A DNA stretch of 64,000 nucleotides from DASQHY01 sp035602605 (GTDB taxonomy: Bacteria > Acidobacteriota > Terriglobia > Acidiferrales > UBA7541): assembly GCA_035602605.1 (NCBI GenBank), contig DATNLZ010000082.1, positions 1-64,000 of the forward strand. Direction: 5' to 3'. Each line of letters begins with the position of its first letter. Position 1 is the stretch's first letter. Below are positions 28,193 to 38,000 of this stretch, in pieces. Both the position numbers and the translations under genes were made by a program. Below the pieces are notes generated by a model. The model did not search any database, was not told where the DNA came from, and was given only the letters and a program-made list of their open reading frames with translations.

Positions 28193-28630
28193 ATGAAAAG
28201 ACGAACATTGCTTCAATCGCTTCCGGCAGTGGCGCTTATCCCCACCGCTCCCTGGATTATGTCCCAGCAAAAGGAGGGAAGCGTTTCACAAAACTCAACC
28301 GTGTACGAACTCCGGGTGTACCACACTTACGAGGGCAAGCTTGACGATCTGCTGCGACGTTTTCGCGAACACACGACAAAACTTTTCGAGAGGCATGGAA
28401 TCAAAAACGTGGCGTACTGGACGCCAACCGACGAGCCGCTGAAGGGTAAGACTCTGATTTACATCGTTGCGCATCCGAGCCGCGAAGCGGCCACAGCCAA
28501 CTGGAAGGCGTTTCGCGACGATCCCGAATGGAAGAGCGTACGCGATAAGTCCGAAGAAAACGGCAAGATAGTAGAAAAGGTTGAATCTACTTTCATGGTC
28601 TTGACCGACTTCTCTCCTGCGATACGCTGA
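28193..28630 (+). CDS. NIPSNAP-family protein
   Basis: A 145-residue protein with a short basic N-terminus and a hydrophobic stretch (KRRTLLQSLPAVALIP) that may be a Tat or Sec signal, followed by one NIPSNAP domain. This is a dimeric ferredoxin-like alpha/beta fold beginning with YELRVYHTYEGKLDDLLRRF and ending with VESTFMVLTDFS. The family has no settled biochemical role. ATG 28193 is chosen because a -10-like element sits immediately upstream and the longer frame has no recognisable extension. Confidence 0.85.
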   Translation: MKRRTLLQSLPAVALIPTAPWIMSQQKEGSVSQNSTVYELRVYHTYEGKLDDLLRRFREHTTKLFERHGIKNVAYWTPTDEPLKGKTLIYIVAHPSREAATANWKAFRDDPEWKSVRDKSEENGKIVEKVESTFMVLTDFSPAIR

Positions 28631-28874
28631 AGCGCATTGGCCTGCAGGACGATCGCTGGGCCGGCCGCAAAAATTCTGCGCACAGAACCGTCAAGCGCAC
28701 AAACCAACTCATTTCGTATCTTCATAAACTACATCCGCTGATAGCCCTTTATTCGTCGCCGCAGTCCGCCGGTTCCCGTGTGACACCCTCCAAGGTATTG
28801 CTCGGTTGGCGAACCGGGGGTAGGATGCGCTCAGGTCTCACCGAATTTCTTCCAGCGCTATAAAAGGAGGGCGT

Positions 28875-29446
28875 ATGTCACTGCAAGGGAAATCTGCATT
28901 GATTACCGGAAGTTCGCGCGGAATTGGCAGGGGCATCGCGCTGAAACTGGCAGAAAAGGCGCGAGAGTAGCGGTGCACTATTATCAGAATGAGTCTGCCG
29001 CAAAGGCGACGTTGGCCAAGATACGCGCCCTCGGCGCGAATGGTTTTGTCGTGCAAGCCGATATTTGCAAACCGGAGGAGATCACCCGAATGTTCGGGAG
29101 TGTGCGGGTCGAATTTGGTTCCCTGGATATCTTTGTGAGCAACGCGCGTCCCGAAGCTCCCACGTTTTACCAGACCCCAATGGAGATCACCTTGGAGAAA
29201 TGGAACACAGCGATGGACTCGCAAGCGCAGGCGTTTCTCGTTGGTGTGCGTGAGGCCGCGAAGTTAATGAGCAATGGCGGGCGAATCGTCGCCATCACCT
29301 TCGCTCCCGGATGCGGCACAGGAAGCTGGCAGCCCTGGGTCGCCATGGGTGCCGCCAAGTCCGCGCTTGAAGTGCTTTGCCGTTACTTCGCGGTGGCACT
29401 GGCGAGTCGCGGCATCACCGTGAACGCGATCAGCCCGGGTCTCTGA
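28875..29446 (+). pseudogene. Short-chain dehydrogenase/reductase, frameshifted
   Basis: ATG 28875, preceded by AAGGAGG, opens a normal SDR: the nucleotide-binding motif TGSSRGIGRG is clear. The frame then stops at 28970. One extra G near 28958 would continue it into the frame that carries the rest: VAVHYYQNES, the D-I-x-V-S-N-A motif, and GAAKSALEVLCRYFAVALASRGITVNAISPG. The usual YxxxK is replaced: the expected tyrosine position reads W-x-A-M-G-A-A-K. Directly after SPG the frame stops, and a plausible continuation (MDPHLPLEIQQV) lies in another frame. At least two lesions are therefore present. Confidence 0.75.
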
Positions 29447-29555
29447 TGGACCCCCACTTGCCTCTGGAAATCCAACAAGTCCCACCCCCGAAGGCAGCAG
29501 CAGCGTAAACCACAGCGCTGCCGGAATCGGCATGGCACCCAAATCTCGCTCACGG

Positions 29556-30011
29556 TTAAGCGACTTCGGCGATCAACTCAATCTCCACGCAGGATCCCAT
29601 CGGAATTTGTGCCACGCCGAAAGCACTGCGCGCGTGCGGACCCTTTTCACCGAAGACCTCGCGGAAAAGCTCCGAAGCGCCGTTCGCTACCAGGTGCTGT
29701 TCGGTGAAAGCGGGAGCGCTGTTGACGAGGACCACAAGCTTGACGATGCGGGTAACGGTATTCAGATCGCCGGCGGCGGAATTTAGTGTGCCCATCAAGT
29801 CGATAGCGATGGCCCGAGCGGCTTCTGTACCCTCGGCGGTGGTCAATTGTGCGCCGAGCTGCCCAACCCAAGCTTGGCCACCTCTTTTGGCAATGTGCCC
29901 GGATATGAAAATTAAATTGCCGGTACGCACGAAGGGAACGTAGGAGGCCGCCGGCGTTGCCACCGCAGGCAGCATGATATTGAGCACGCGCAACTTTTCG
30001 TAAATGGACAT
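29556..30011 (-). CDS. RidA family protein
   Basis: A 151-residue trimeric enamine/imine deaminase-like protein of the YjgF/YER057c/UK114 family. It has the typical VRTGNLIFISGHIA opening strands, the central A-x-N-x-L-x-T-L helix and a final MGSCVEIELIAEVA strand that corresponds to the family signature near the active site. The catalytic arginine of true RidA is not evident at the end (CVEIELIAEV replaces the usual ARVEIE pattern), so it may belong to a subgroup without deaminase activity. ATG 30011 has GAGGTG upstream. Confidence 0.88.
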   Translation of the reverse strand: MSIYEKLRVLNIMLPAVATPAASYVPFVRTGNLIFISGHIAKRGGQAWVGQLGAQLTTAEGTEAARAIAIDLMGTLNSAAGDLNTVTRIVKLVVLVNSAPAFTEQHLVANGASELFREVFGEKGPHARSAFGVAQIPMGSCVEIELIAEVA

Positions 30012-30197
30012 CGGATCACCTCAAGCGAATCATGCAGAAGATGGCGGAAATGCAGCACGCATCGATAGCGCCGAATTGGCTGCACAAAGCCGCCGGGAGT
30101 TTCCCACAAACGCGGTCATTTTTAATGGATTTTTACTGAAATACCGCCTGGTGTCACGGGCATGTGTATTTACAACCGTGGTACGGCACTGAAGGTA

Positions 30198-30533
30198 TCA
30201 GGATTGTAGCGCTCGGAACAAACCGTAGATGCTCAAACTAAGGCTAGCCAAAAAAAGGAGTGGAGCCAGATACGTTGAAACAAAGGGCTGAATGATGAAG
30301 GGGATATCCATTCCACTGGAGCCGCTCGCAAAGTAATAGATGATCAGCGCCAGCAACATCCCTAGCAGCCCGCGCCGGATCTCACCGCCACCTTGACGCG
30401 CGGCGCGTGACAGCCGAATTTCGGGGATCGCCTCCCGACAGATCGGGCATCGGTCCAAATTCTGCTTGATAGACTTTCCGCAGTATGGGCATCGCCGTAC
30501 CCCTACCGAAGAGGCCTCAGTGGCAGCCGGCAT
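30198..30533 (-). CDS. Zinc-ribbon membrane protein of unknown function
   Basis: A 111-residue protein. The N-terminus has two Cys pairs, CPYCG and CPIC, spaced as a zinc ribbon (about 15-33). Two hydrophobic helices follow (about 57-70 and 86-106), so the ribbon would face the cytoplasm at the inner membrane. No enzymatic motif is seen. It stands alone; ATG 30533. Confidence 0.65.
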   Translation of the reverse strand: MPAATEASSVGVRRCPYCGKSIKQNLDRCPICREAIPEIRLSRAARQGGGEIRRGLLGMLLALIIYYFASGSSGMDIPFIIQPFVSTYLAPLLFLASLSLSIYGLFRALQS

Positions 30534-31100
30534 GTAATCACCCCATACTCAAGCTAGAGCCCGGCGATTGTACTGTCAAGCTGATGGTGACAGAGAGTAA
30601 ACATGCCGATCCCACCAGAGCGTCGGTGCTCCGCAGATCATTATCTGGTCATTGTCTGGCGGTGATCAGATGCTTCCCATAGATTCGTATTCTTTTTGTA
30701 CATAAACCAACGATGTCACTCAAGGAGGCGGTTGGGAGCTTTTTTCCGTCTCGAGACGTAACCCCGCCAGGCTTTGCGCCCGAAGGGCTCTCTCAAAGGC
30801 AATCCCGGTGCATTCCCCGATCCTAGGAAGGCCAGAAAAACCTCAGGAGCCACCTAGTACCGAAGTCCTATTGAGCGGTTGTTTCGACTAGCCTAGACTG
30901 GGTATTGAGCCATAGGCTGCAACGGGGATGCGGAGCGGAGCAACCCGCCCTATTTCGTTCGACTTAGCCGTCGAATGAAACGTAACGTGCTGATAAGACG
31001 AAGATTCACTGCCGGATTGGCATCTTGTCGGTCATTTTCAGCATCGCACAGGTATCATGTATACGGAAGCCGCAAGAGAGTCCTAAACGGGAGGTATTGC
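30534..31100. other. Intergenic region, no gene recognised
   Basis: About 570 bases without a supported open frame. The segment 30750-30960 is rich in short complementary runs and could fold, but it matches no riboswitch or small RNA that I know. A GGGAGG ribosome binding site at its end belongs to the next gene. Confidence 0.4.
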
Positions 31101-31466
31101 GTGAAATCCAATTCCAAGTTTTTGGTTCTGGCTATAGCGTTTGCGCTCATGCTGTTTGTAGGTGTGCCCAAGCGGCTCCTTGCACATCCCGCAGCGCAAG
31201 CCCAGCAGGGGCCTAAAGAGGGTCCAGACCTCAACAGCGAGAGGGACGAAGGTCCTAACCTCGATGATCGCGAGGGGATAAACGACGAACGTGATGAAGA
31301 TCGCGACATGGACAAAGAAGATGTGGACAACGATGCCGCAGGCGTGCACAACGATGGCGCGTTCCATGATGGTGCCTTCCATGACGGCGACTTCAATGAG
31401 GACCGCATCGAGGACCAGAAGGAAGACATGCACGAAGACGTGCCGGAGCCCCCGGTTGGTTTTTAA
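31101..31466 (+). CDS. Secreted Asp/Glu-rich low-complexity protein
   Basis: A 121-residue protein with a signal peptide (about 1-31, ending AHPAAQAQQ) and a mature part dominated by Asp, Glu, Asn, His and Arg. It contains the near-repeat HNDGAFHDGAFHDGDF and several D-R-E-D blocks, with no Cys and few hydrophobics. Such a composition suggests an unfolded acidic protein that could bind cations such as calcium or metal ions outside the cell; this is inference. GTG 31101 is chosen because GGGAGG lies at 31089-31094 and because it gives a normal signal peptide. A longer upstream frame exists but has no such features. Confidence 0.65.
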   Translation: MKSNSKFLVLAIAFALMLFVGVPKRLLAHPAAQAQQGPKEGPDLNSERDEGPNLDDREGINDERDEDRDMDKEDVDNDAAGVHNDGAFHDGAFHDGDFNEDRIEDQKEDMHEDVPEPPVGF

Positions 31467-31744
31467 CGGAATAGCCTAAGGCGCCCGCCCGAGCGGTTTG
31501 GCGCCGCGACGAGCTAGCGGGACCAAGAGAAATTGCCAGGGAGCGTTCGACGAGTCCTGACCAGCAGGATTGGGCAATGTGGCCACCCATGCTGAGAAAG
31601 ACGAGTTGCGCTCCCTGTTTCGTTTTTACGCACAACGGTTTCTTGACGCTGCTGTCGCTGTCACTTTGGCCCCATGGCTCCGCGTTACTCGTACTAGTCC
31701 GGCGGCACTATTGTTATAGTTTTTTGTGGTGTGAGGAGCGCACG
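31467..31744. other. Intergenic region with a candidate promoter
   Basis: No gene is seen. A -10-like TATAGT at 31715-31720 lies 25 bases before the next ATG; a matching -35 is weak. Confidence 0.35.
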
Positions 31745-33190
31745 ATGCGAGGACTGAGTTACTTGACAGCATTTTTATGGATTACGCTATGCATGACGAT
31801 TCCCACATTTGCGCAGAACGAGCCTGCCAGCCAACAAGTACTGGAAGCCGGACGAACCGCCGTGCGCCAACAGAACTACGGGAAAGCGATTCGCCTGCTG
31901 GAAGATGGACTAAGGCAGTTTCCCAGCGACCGAAAGCTTAAGCTGGAACTCGGCCGCGCTTATCTTTACAACCGCCAGGACGACCAGGCGATCAGGTTGT
32001 TTCGGGAAATTCTGCGCGAAGAACCTTCGCATCCAATGGCCAAGCTGGAACTGGCTCGGGCGCTGGGATATCACCGCGACTACACGAATTCCACACAGCT
32101 TTACCGGGAATTACTTGCCTCTAATCCGGATAATGAGCCCGCCAGGCTTGGACTGATCCGCAATCTGATGCATCAGAAGCGGACTGCCGAGGCTCGCCGC
32201 GAACTTAATCGAGCCCTGGTTCGCCATCCCGACAGCACGCGGCTCCAGGAATACAAAAATCGCATGGACAAAAGGGGAGAAAAGGGAGGCGACGCTCCGC
32301 GACAGAGGAGAGAGCCGCCGCCGGCGGCGGTGAGACAACGTGGCCAACTCCGTGGCACTGGCGCCTACTTTTCGGATTCCGCCGGGAATCGTTCCTGGCG
32401 ATCTACCCAAGCGTTTGAACATGGAATTACACGAAACCTTACGACCCGGTTGCGGGTCGAAGAGCGCTCACTGTGGAAGAATTCCGGGCCTCGAGCGAAC
32501 GCTTTGTGGGCCACGGACGAATTGCGTATGCGGTTGTCGCCTTCCCTGTTGGTCAGTGCACGCGGAGGAGCGGTGCGTTTTGCGGATGGAAAGACTCGCA
32601 TACTCTACGGCGGAGAGCTGGAATTGCGTCCGGCGCGACGGCTTTGGGTCACCGGCGGGTTTTCACGGAGACCAATATCCCCGACCTTTCGCTCCGCACA
32701 ATTTGACCTGCTCGCGGATGACTGGCGCGCTGCGGTCGACTGGTATCCTCGTGCCTGGGGAATCAAAGCGACCTGGTCCCATGGAAATTATTCTGACGGC
32801 AACAGCGGCCAGAGACTGAGCACGGAACTCCTGCACTGGATGGGGGGGGCGGACCTTGGGTTTGCGGCTGGCTACCGCTTCAACTATATCGGGTTTCGGC
32901 AAGCCCTCCTTCATGGCTATTTCGATCCCGACAAATACTCTAGCCACCTGGGACTTACCGGAATCCGGTTTCGCCTAGGAAGAGCTTTTCGCGGGGAGTA
33001 TCTGGCAGGACTGGGTGCGGAGTCCATTTCCCTTGGACCGTATCGTCCGGCATGGGAGCTGAATCTGCGTAACCGCGTACGACTGGGGAACTGGGAAATT
33101 GGCGGGGACTACTTTTATTATCATTTAGCTCAGGATACCGGTGCATTCAGGTCGCAGACCGCCCGCTTGACTGGCGCGTATTATTTTTAG
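31745..33190 (+). CDS. TPR protein with C-terminal outer-membrane beta-barrel-like domain
   Basis: A 481-residue exported protein. A signal peptide (about 1-24, ending FAQ) is followed by four or so tetratricopeptide repeats (about 30-175), a basic linker rich in Arg/Pro (180-205), and then about 270 residues of alternating aromatic/hydrophobic strands ending in a terminal aromatic (TARLTGAYYF). This is the pattern of an outer-membrane barrel of the YaiO type. The TPR part would sit in the periplasm. Such proteins often act in export of polysaccharide or in surface assembly; the function here is not known. ATG 31745, with GAGGAG upstream, replaces a longer frame start that has no signal peptide. 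Confidence 0.75.
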   Translation: MRGLSYLTAFLWITLCMTIPTFAQNEPASQQVLEAGRTAVRQQNYGKAIRLLEDGLRQFPSDRKLKLELGRAYLYNRQDDQAIRLFREILREEPSHPMAKLELARALGYHRDYTNSTQLYRELLASNPDNEPARLGLIRNLMHQKRTAEARRELNRALVRHPDSTRLQEYKNRMDKRGEKGGDAPRQRREPPPAAVRQRGQLRGTGAYFSDSAGNRSWRSTQAFEHGITRNLTTRLRVEERSLWKNSGPRANALWATDELRMRLSPSLLVSARGGAVRFADGKTRILYGGELELRPARRLWVTGGFSRRPISPTFRSAQFDLLADDWRAAVDWYPRAWGIKATWSHGNYSDGNSGQRLSTELLHWMGGADLGFAAGYRFNYIGFRQALLHGYFDPDKYSSHLGLTGIRFRLGRAFRGEYLAGLGAESISLGPYRPAWELNLRNRVRLGNWEIGGDYFYYHLAQDTGAFRSQTARLTGAYYF

Positions 33191-33434
33191 CCGAGACCAC
33201 ACACTGATCCGCCACTACTTTTGGCTTTGCGTTGCTTCACTCCTTAGATTTTCCCCGCAGCTGCCCTCGCGATTCCTCATGCTTCGTCCTACACTTAACC
33301 GGTCATTTTACGACTAGCTGGCGCACTAACCCGCGCAAGGACAGACAGAATCGGTATATGCTCTACGGGCGGAACTCGGGGGCACGCCCCTGCGTATACA
33401 AATCAGGCGAGCTTGAAAGGCGTGTGATCTCTCT

Positions 33435-34403
33435 ATGGAGCAAACAACTCCTTCAACCAACAATCCGCCGCCCCCCAACGCACCGCCACCGAGACGCCGA
33501 CGGGGTTCGATCGGCAGCGGTTTAATCCTTGTCACCATCGGCATTCTGCTGCTGCTTTCCAATTTGCGACCCGATTTCCACCTGGTCGCCCGATACTGGC
33601 CACTCATCCTGATTTTTCTCGGGGTGGGCAAACTTTGGGATTACTCGCAGCAAAACTGGTATCCCGATAACCGAGCTCGCGTTTCCGGCGGAGGCATTGC
33701 TCTGCTGATTCTTTTGGTTGTATTTGGCGTGGCCGTATCGCGAAATCGAGGGGGCGCGCACTGGAACATCCAGCACAAGACTGAGGTCGTAGAGCTTCAG
33801 GACGCGGAGTCGGTACGCGCGGCAATTCACATGCCTGCTGGCGAGCTAAAAATCTCTGGCGGCGCAAGCAAGCTCCTCGAAGCCGATTTCGATTACGCTG
33901 AGTCGGAAGGCGATCCGCACGCTGAATATAGCGTTTCTGGGAAGCAGGGCGAGCTCAACGTCACTCAAATCCAATCCAGCAAAGTTCACGTGCACATGCT
34001 TGGCCGGCAAAACACCTGGAATCTTCGCGTGAATAATGAAGTTCCCCTCGAGCTCAGTGTGCAAATGGGCGCTGGCGAGGGTGATCTTCGGCTGCAAGGC
34101 CTTGCGCTTAACCGGCTCGAAGTCCACGTGGGGGCTGGGAAGCTGACGCTGGATCTTCGTGGAGGGTGGAAGAAAGATCTTGAGACTGAAATTCATGGCG
34201 GAGTGGGCTCAGCCACGATTCTCCTGCCCAAGAGTGTAGGGGTCCGAGTCAATGCCTCGGGAGGGATCGGTGCGATCAATGGCGGTGGGCTCAAACGCGA
34301 TGGCGAAGATTACGTTAATGAATCGTATGGCAAATCGCCTGTCACACTGCGCCTCGATATACGGGGCGGCATAGGTGAAATTAGTTTACAGCCCGAACGG
34401 TAG
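33435..34403 (+). CDS. LiaF-like / toast-rack membrane protein
   Basis: A 322-residue protein. A Pro-rich cytoplasmic N-terminus (1-23) precedes three or four hydrophobic segments (about 25-43, 52-68, 84-101) of the LiaF/DUF5668 transmembrane type. A long beta-helical C-terminal domain follows, with repeated G-x-G strands (MGAGEGDLRLQGL, VHVGAGKLTLDL, GGVGSATILL, RGGIGEISL) typical of the toast-rack fold. Relatives modulate envelope stress signalling in Gram-positive bacteria; in this diderm context the role is unknown. ATG 33435; the ribosome binding site is weak. Confidence 0.8.
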   Translation: MEQTTPSTNNPPPPNAPPPRRRRGSIGSGLILVTIGILLLLSNLRPDFHLVARYWPLILIFLGVGKLWDYSQQNWYPDNRARVSGGGIALLILLVVFGVAVSRNRGGAHWNIQHKTEVVELQDAESVRAAIHMPAGELKISGGASKLLEADFDYAESEGDPHAEYSVSGKQGELNVTQIQSSKVHVHMLGRQNTWNLRVNNEVPLELSVQMGAGEGDLRLQGLALNRLEVHVGAGKLTLDLRGGWKKDLETEIHGGVGSATILLPKSVGVRVNASGGIGAINGGGLKRDGEDYVNESYGKSPVTLRLDIRGGIGEISLQPER

Positions 34404-34557
34404 TTTCTTAACGTCGGGAATCGAGATACCGGAAGGAATAGCTATGCTGTTCACGCCGGATATCGAATACCAGATGATGGCGGGCCGCCGCATCGTCTCA
34501 GCGAACGCGAAAAAGCGTGTTCACTTGTTTTCCGTCTGACAGTGCTCGCTTTTTCCA

Positions 34558-35028
34558 ATGCTCGCCATGGGCCACGTAGCGCAGACTCCCGCGGCGGGAG
34601 AGCCAACGCAAATGCCGCAAAAAATCCCGTCATCAAGAGTAACGCGAAGCATAACGTCGGTCGCGGCTCGGGGCAAAAAGAATGTTACGCAATTCAAGTG
34701 GGGCGGTTATAAGGATCGCGAAGAAGCCGTAGCAACTCAGAACCAACTCTCCCGCCAGTTTCCCAACGCAAGTTTCGCAGTAGCCCTCGGCAATAAAATC
34801 TATCGGTGCGTGCGCATGCCACCGGCCTCGAAAGATGAAGCGAAACCCCTGGTAAGACGTCCGCAACAAACACGCTGGAACAAACCCTGGGTCGCTTCGG
34901 TGCCCTGCAGCTGGGTTTCTCGCTGCGTCAAGAGCAGCTTAGCTAAATCAGTTTCGTTTGTAATTTTGAATCCGTTGGAATCAAGCCGCACCAGCACCGT
35001 TTGCTCGCATCTCCCCGCCGCCGTATAA
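34558..35028 (+). CDS. Hypothetical protein with SPOR-like segment, possibly decayed
   Basis: A 156-residue frame. Residues about 45-100 (FKWGGYKDREEAVATQNQL ... IYRCVRMPPASKDEAKPLV) follow the pattern of a SPOR peptidoglycan-binding repeat, in which a V-x-V-G-x-F strand, a helix and a YRVRVGPF strand alternate. Two substitutions break the usual VGPF motif, and the rest of the protein is featureless. No signal or ribosome binding site is obvious. It may be a decayed gene. It fills the gap before uvrA. Confidence 0.3.
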   Translation: MLAMGHVAQTPAAGEPTQMPQKIPSSRVTRSITSVAARGKKNVTQFKWGGYKDREEAVATQNQLSRQFPNASFAVALGNKIYRCVRMPPASKDEAKPLVRRPQQTRWNKPWVASVPCSWVSRCVKSSLAKSVSFVILNPLESSRTSTVCSHLPAAV

Positions 35029-35074
35029 TGGTTTGTTTAGCCTCATCCCAGCGAAGGCCATGTAGAGGGTCTGT

Positions 35075-38000
35075 TTGGCGACCGAACCGAATCTCACATC
35101 AAATCCTTCTACCCAGTTCGTTTCTGAACAAGGGGTGATACGTGTGCGCGGAGCCCGCGTTCACAACCTGAAAAACATCACTTTCGATATTCCGCACAAC
35201 GCCATCACCGTGGTCACCGGTGTCAGCGGTTCCGGGAAGTCGAGCCTGGCATTTGACACCATCTACGCCGAAGGGCAGCGCCGCTACGTCGAGTCGCTCT
35301 CCGCATATGCCCGGCAATTTCTCGAGCGTATCGAAAAACCCGATGTCGACGAAATCTCCGGTATCGCGCCCTCCATCGCCATTAAACAAAAAAATTCCAC
35401 GCGGAACCCTCGCTCGACCGTGGCCACTGCAACTGAGATTTACGATTACGTGCGTCTCCTCTTTGCGCGTGCCGGCTGCACTTATTGCCTGAAGTGCGGC
35501 CATGAAGTGCGCAAAGACACGATGGACGAAATTGCCGCTCGCGTCTTGGCATTGACGCGCGGGCGCCGTTTTTATGTCCTGTATCCCTTGGTGATTTCCC
35601 CTGCGTCGGCAGTCCCGGGAAAAAGAGGCGCAAAGAAGTCGGTGAAGATTGCCCCAGAAATGATCCGTCAAGCGTTGGTGGATTTGCAAAAGCGTGGTTT
35701 CAACCGGCTGTTTCAGGGTGGGCGAATCTTCGAGTTTTCTTCACCGGAGACTTTACTCGATGTGGATTTCGCGAAGCCGGTTTACGTGCTCGTAGATCGC
35801 CTGGCGGTTTCGGCGGAATCGCGCACACGCTTGATTGATTCCATCGAGATTTGTTACCGCGAGGGAAGCGGCGACGCAATCCTCGAATTCGTCCCCGACG
35901 AAGCCGGAAACGGCGCTGAGCGGCTCATCTTCAACGAACGATTTGAGTGCAAGCACTGCGCAATCGCCTATCAGGAGCCTGAGCCGCGCCTGTTCTCATT
36001 CAACAATCCTTACGGCGCATGCCCACGGTGCCAGGGCTTCGGTAACACCATCGATTTCGATTTGAACCTGGTCGTTCCTGACCCAAGCAAGACCATCGAG
36101 CAGGGCGCCATCGAGCCGTGGACCAGGCCGCGTTACCGCTCGCTGTATGCGGAGTCGAAGCGCTGGCTGCGCGCGCATGGCGTGCCAGTTGATGTGCCTT
36201 ACCGCGATCTGACTCCACAACAGAAGCATTTGATCTTGCAAGGCGACCCTGACGAAGGGTTTGGTGGCATCAAGGGTCTTTTCGATTTGCTGGAACGGAA
36301 AAAATATAAGCTGCACGTGCGCGTGTTTTTGAGCCGTTATCGCGGATACGCGCTCTGCTCGGAGTGCGGTGGAACGCGCCTGCGTCCCGAGGCGCGCGCC
36401 GTGCGCGTTGACCACAGGTCCATCGCTGACGTCTGCCGAATGACCATAAAACAGGCCAGAGTATTTTTCGACACGCTGCATCTCAGCGAGTCACAGGCAA
36501 AAATAGCGGGCAAAATTCTCGAGGAAATTCGCCAGCGCCTGCGATATCTCGATGCTGTTGGTTTGGATTACCTCGCGCTTGATCGGCTCACCTCCACACT
36601 TTCCGGTGGCGAGGCGCAGCGCACGCAGCTGGCTACATCGCTCGGCTCGCACCTGGTTGGCGCGCTCTATGTTCTCGATGAACCTTCCATCGGGCTACAT
36701 CCCCGCGACACGCAGCGCCTCATAGACATTCTGAAATCGTTGCGCGATCTGGGGAATACCGTTCTTGTCGTCGAGCACGACCCGGACACGATTGCCGCCG
36801 CGGACTACATCCTCGACCTTGGGCCAGGTGCGGGAGAGCATGGCGGCCGCATTCTGTTCGCCGGCCCCCGCGACCGCCTGCTGGGTGATCCCCATTCGCT
36901 CACCGCCCGATACCTCACCGGAGAATTGCGCATTCCCGTTCCCGTACGCCGCCACCGACCCACTGGTAAATTTCTGCGCGTTTTTGGCGCACGAATGCAC
37001 AACCTCCAGAACATTGACGTGATGATTCCGCTGCAAACACTCACCGTTCTTACCGGCGTTTCGGGCTCTGGAAAGTCCACGCTCGTCTACGACGTGCTCT
37101 ACAAAGCCTTGCAGGCAAGAAAAAACGGCGGAAGTGTGAAAGAATTCTGCGACCGGATTGATGGCGACGGGTTTCTCCAGGAAGTTGTCATCGTGGATCA
37201 GTCACCCATTGGCCGCACGCCGCGTTCGAATCCCGCAACGTATCTAAAGGCTTTCGACTGCATCCGCGATGTCTTTGCATCCACGCCAGAGGCCCAAAAA
37301 CGCGGCTATGCACCCGGACATTTTTCATTCAACATTCCTGGCGGCCGCTGCGAAGCCTGCCAGGGCGACGGCACGGTAACCGTCGAGATGCAATTTCTGG
37401 CGGATGTCGAGCTGGTTTGCGAAGAGTGTCGCGGGACGCGTTTCAAGAGTAGCGTCCTCGAGGTTCGCTATCGCGAGCGCAATATCCACGAAGTTTTGCA
37501 ACTCACAGTGCGCGAAGCACTCGCGTTTTTTGCCAGCGTCCCGAAGGTTACCTCCAGGCTCAAAATCCTTGATGAAGTGGGGCTCGGGTATTTGCGCCTG
37601 GGCCAGTCGGCAACCACTCTTTCAGGTGGAGAGGCGCAACGTCTGAAGCTGGCTGCGCATCTTACTCATACAGCCAACCCGGGCATTCTCTATATTTTCG
37701 ACGAGCCCACCACCGGGTTGCATTTCGATGACATCCAGAAACTGCTTATGTCATTTCGCAAGTTGCTTGAAGGTGGCGCATCTCTCGTGATCATCGAACA
37801 TAATCTTGATGTGATCAAGTCCGCCGATTGGGTGATTGACCTTGGGCCCGAGGGTGGCGATCTCGGCGGGCGCGTTGTCGCCACCGGCACGCCGGAGCAG
37901 GTCGCGCGGAACACGGAGTCTTATACCGGAAAATTTCTCGCTCGCGTTCTGAACCAAGATGGAAGTTCGCGTTCCGGAAACCACGGAAACCATGGAATAC

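Noticed and set aside
30750..30960. Riboswitch or structured RNA
   Set aside because: Short complementary runs exist, but no known riboswitch core could be recognised.
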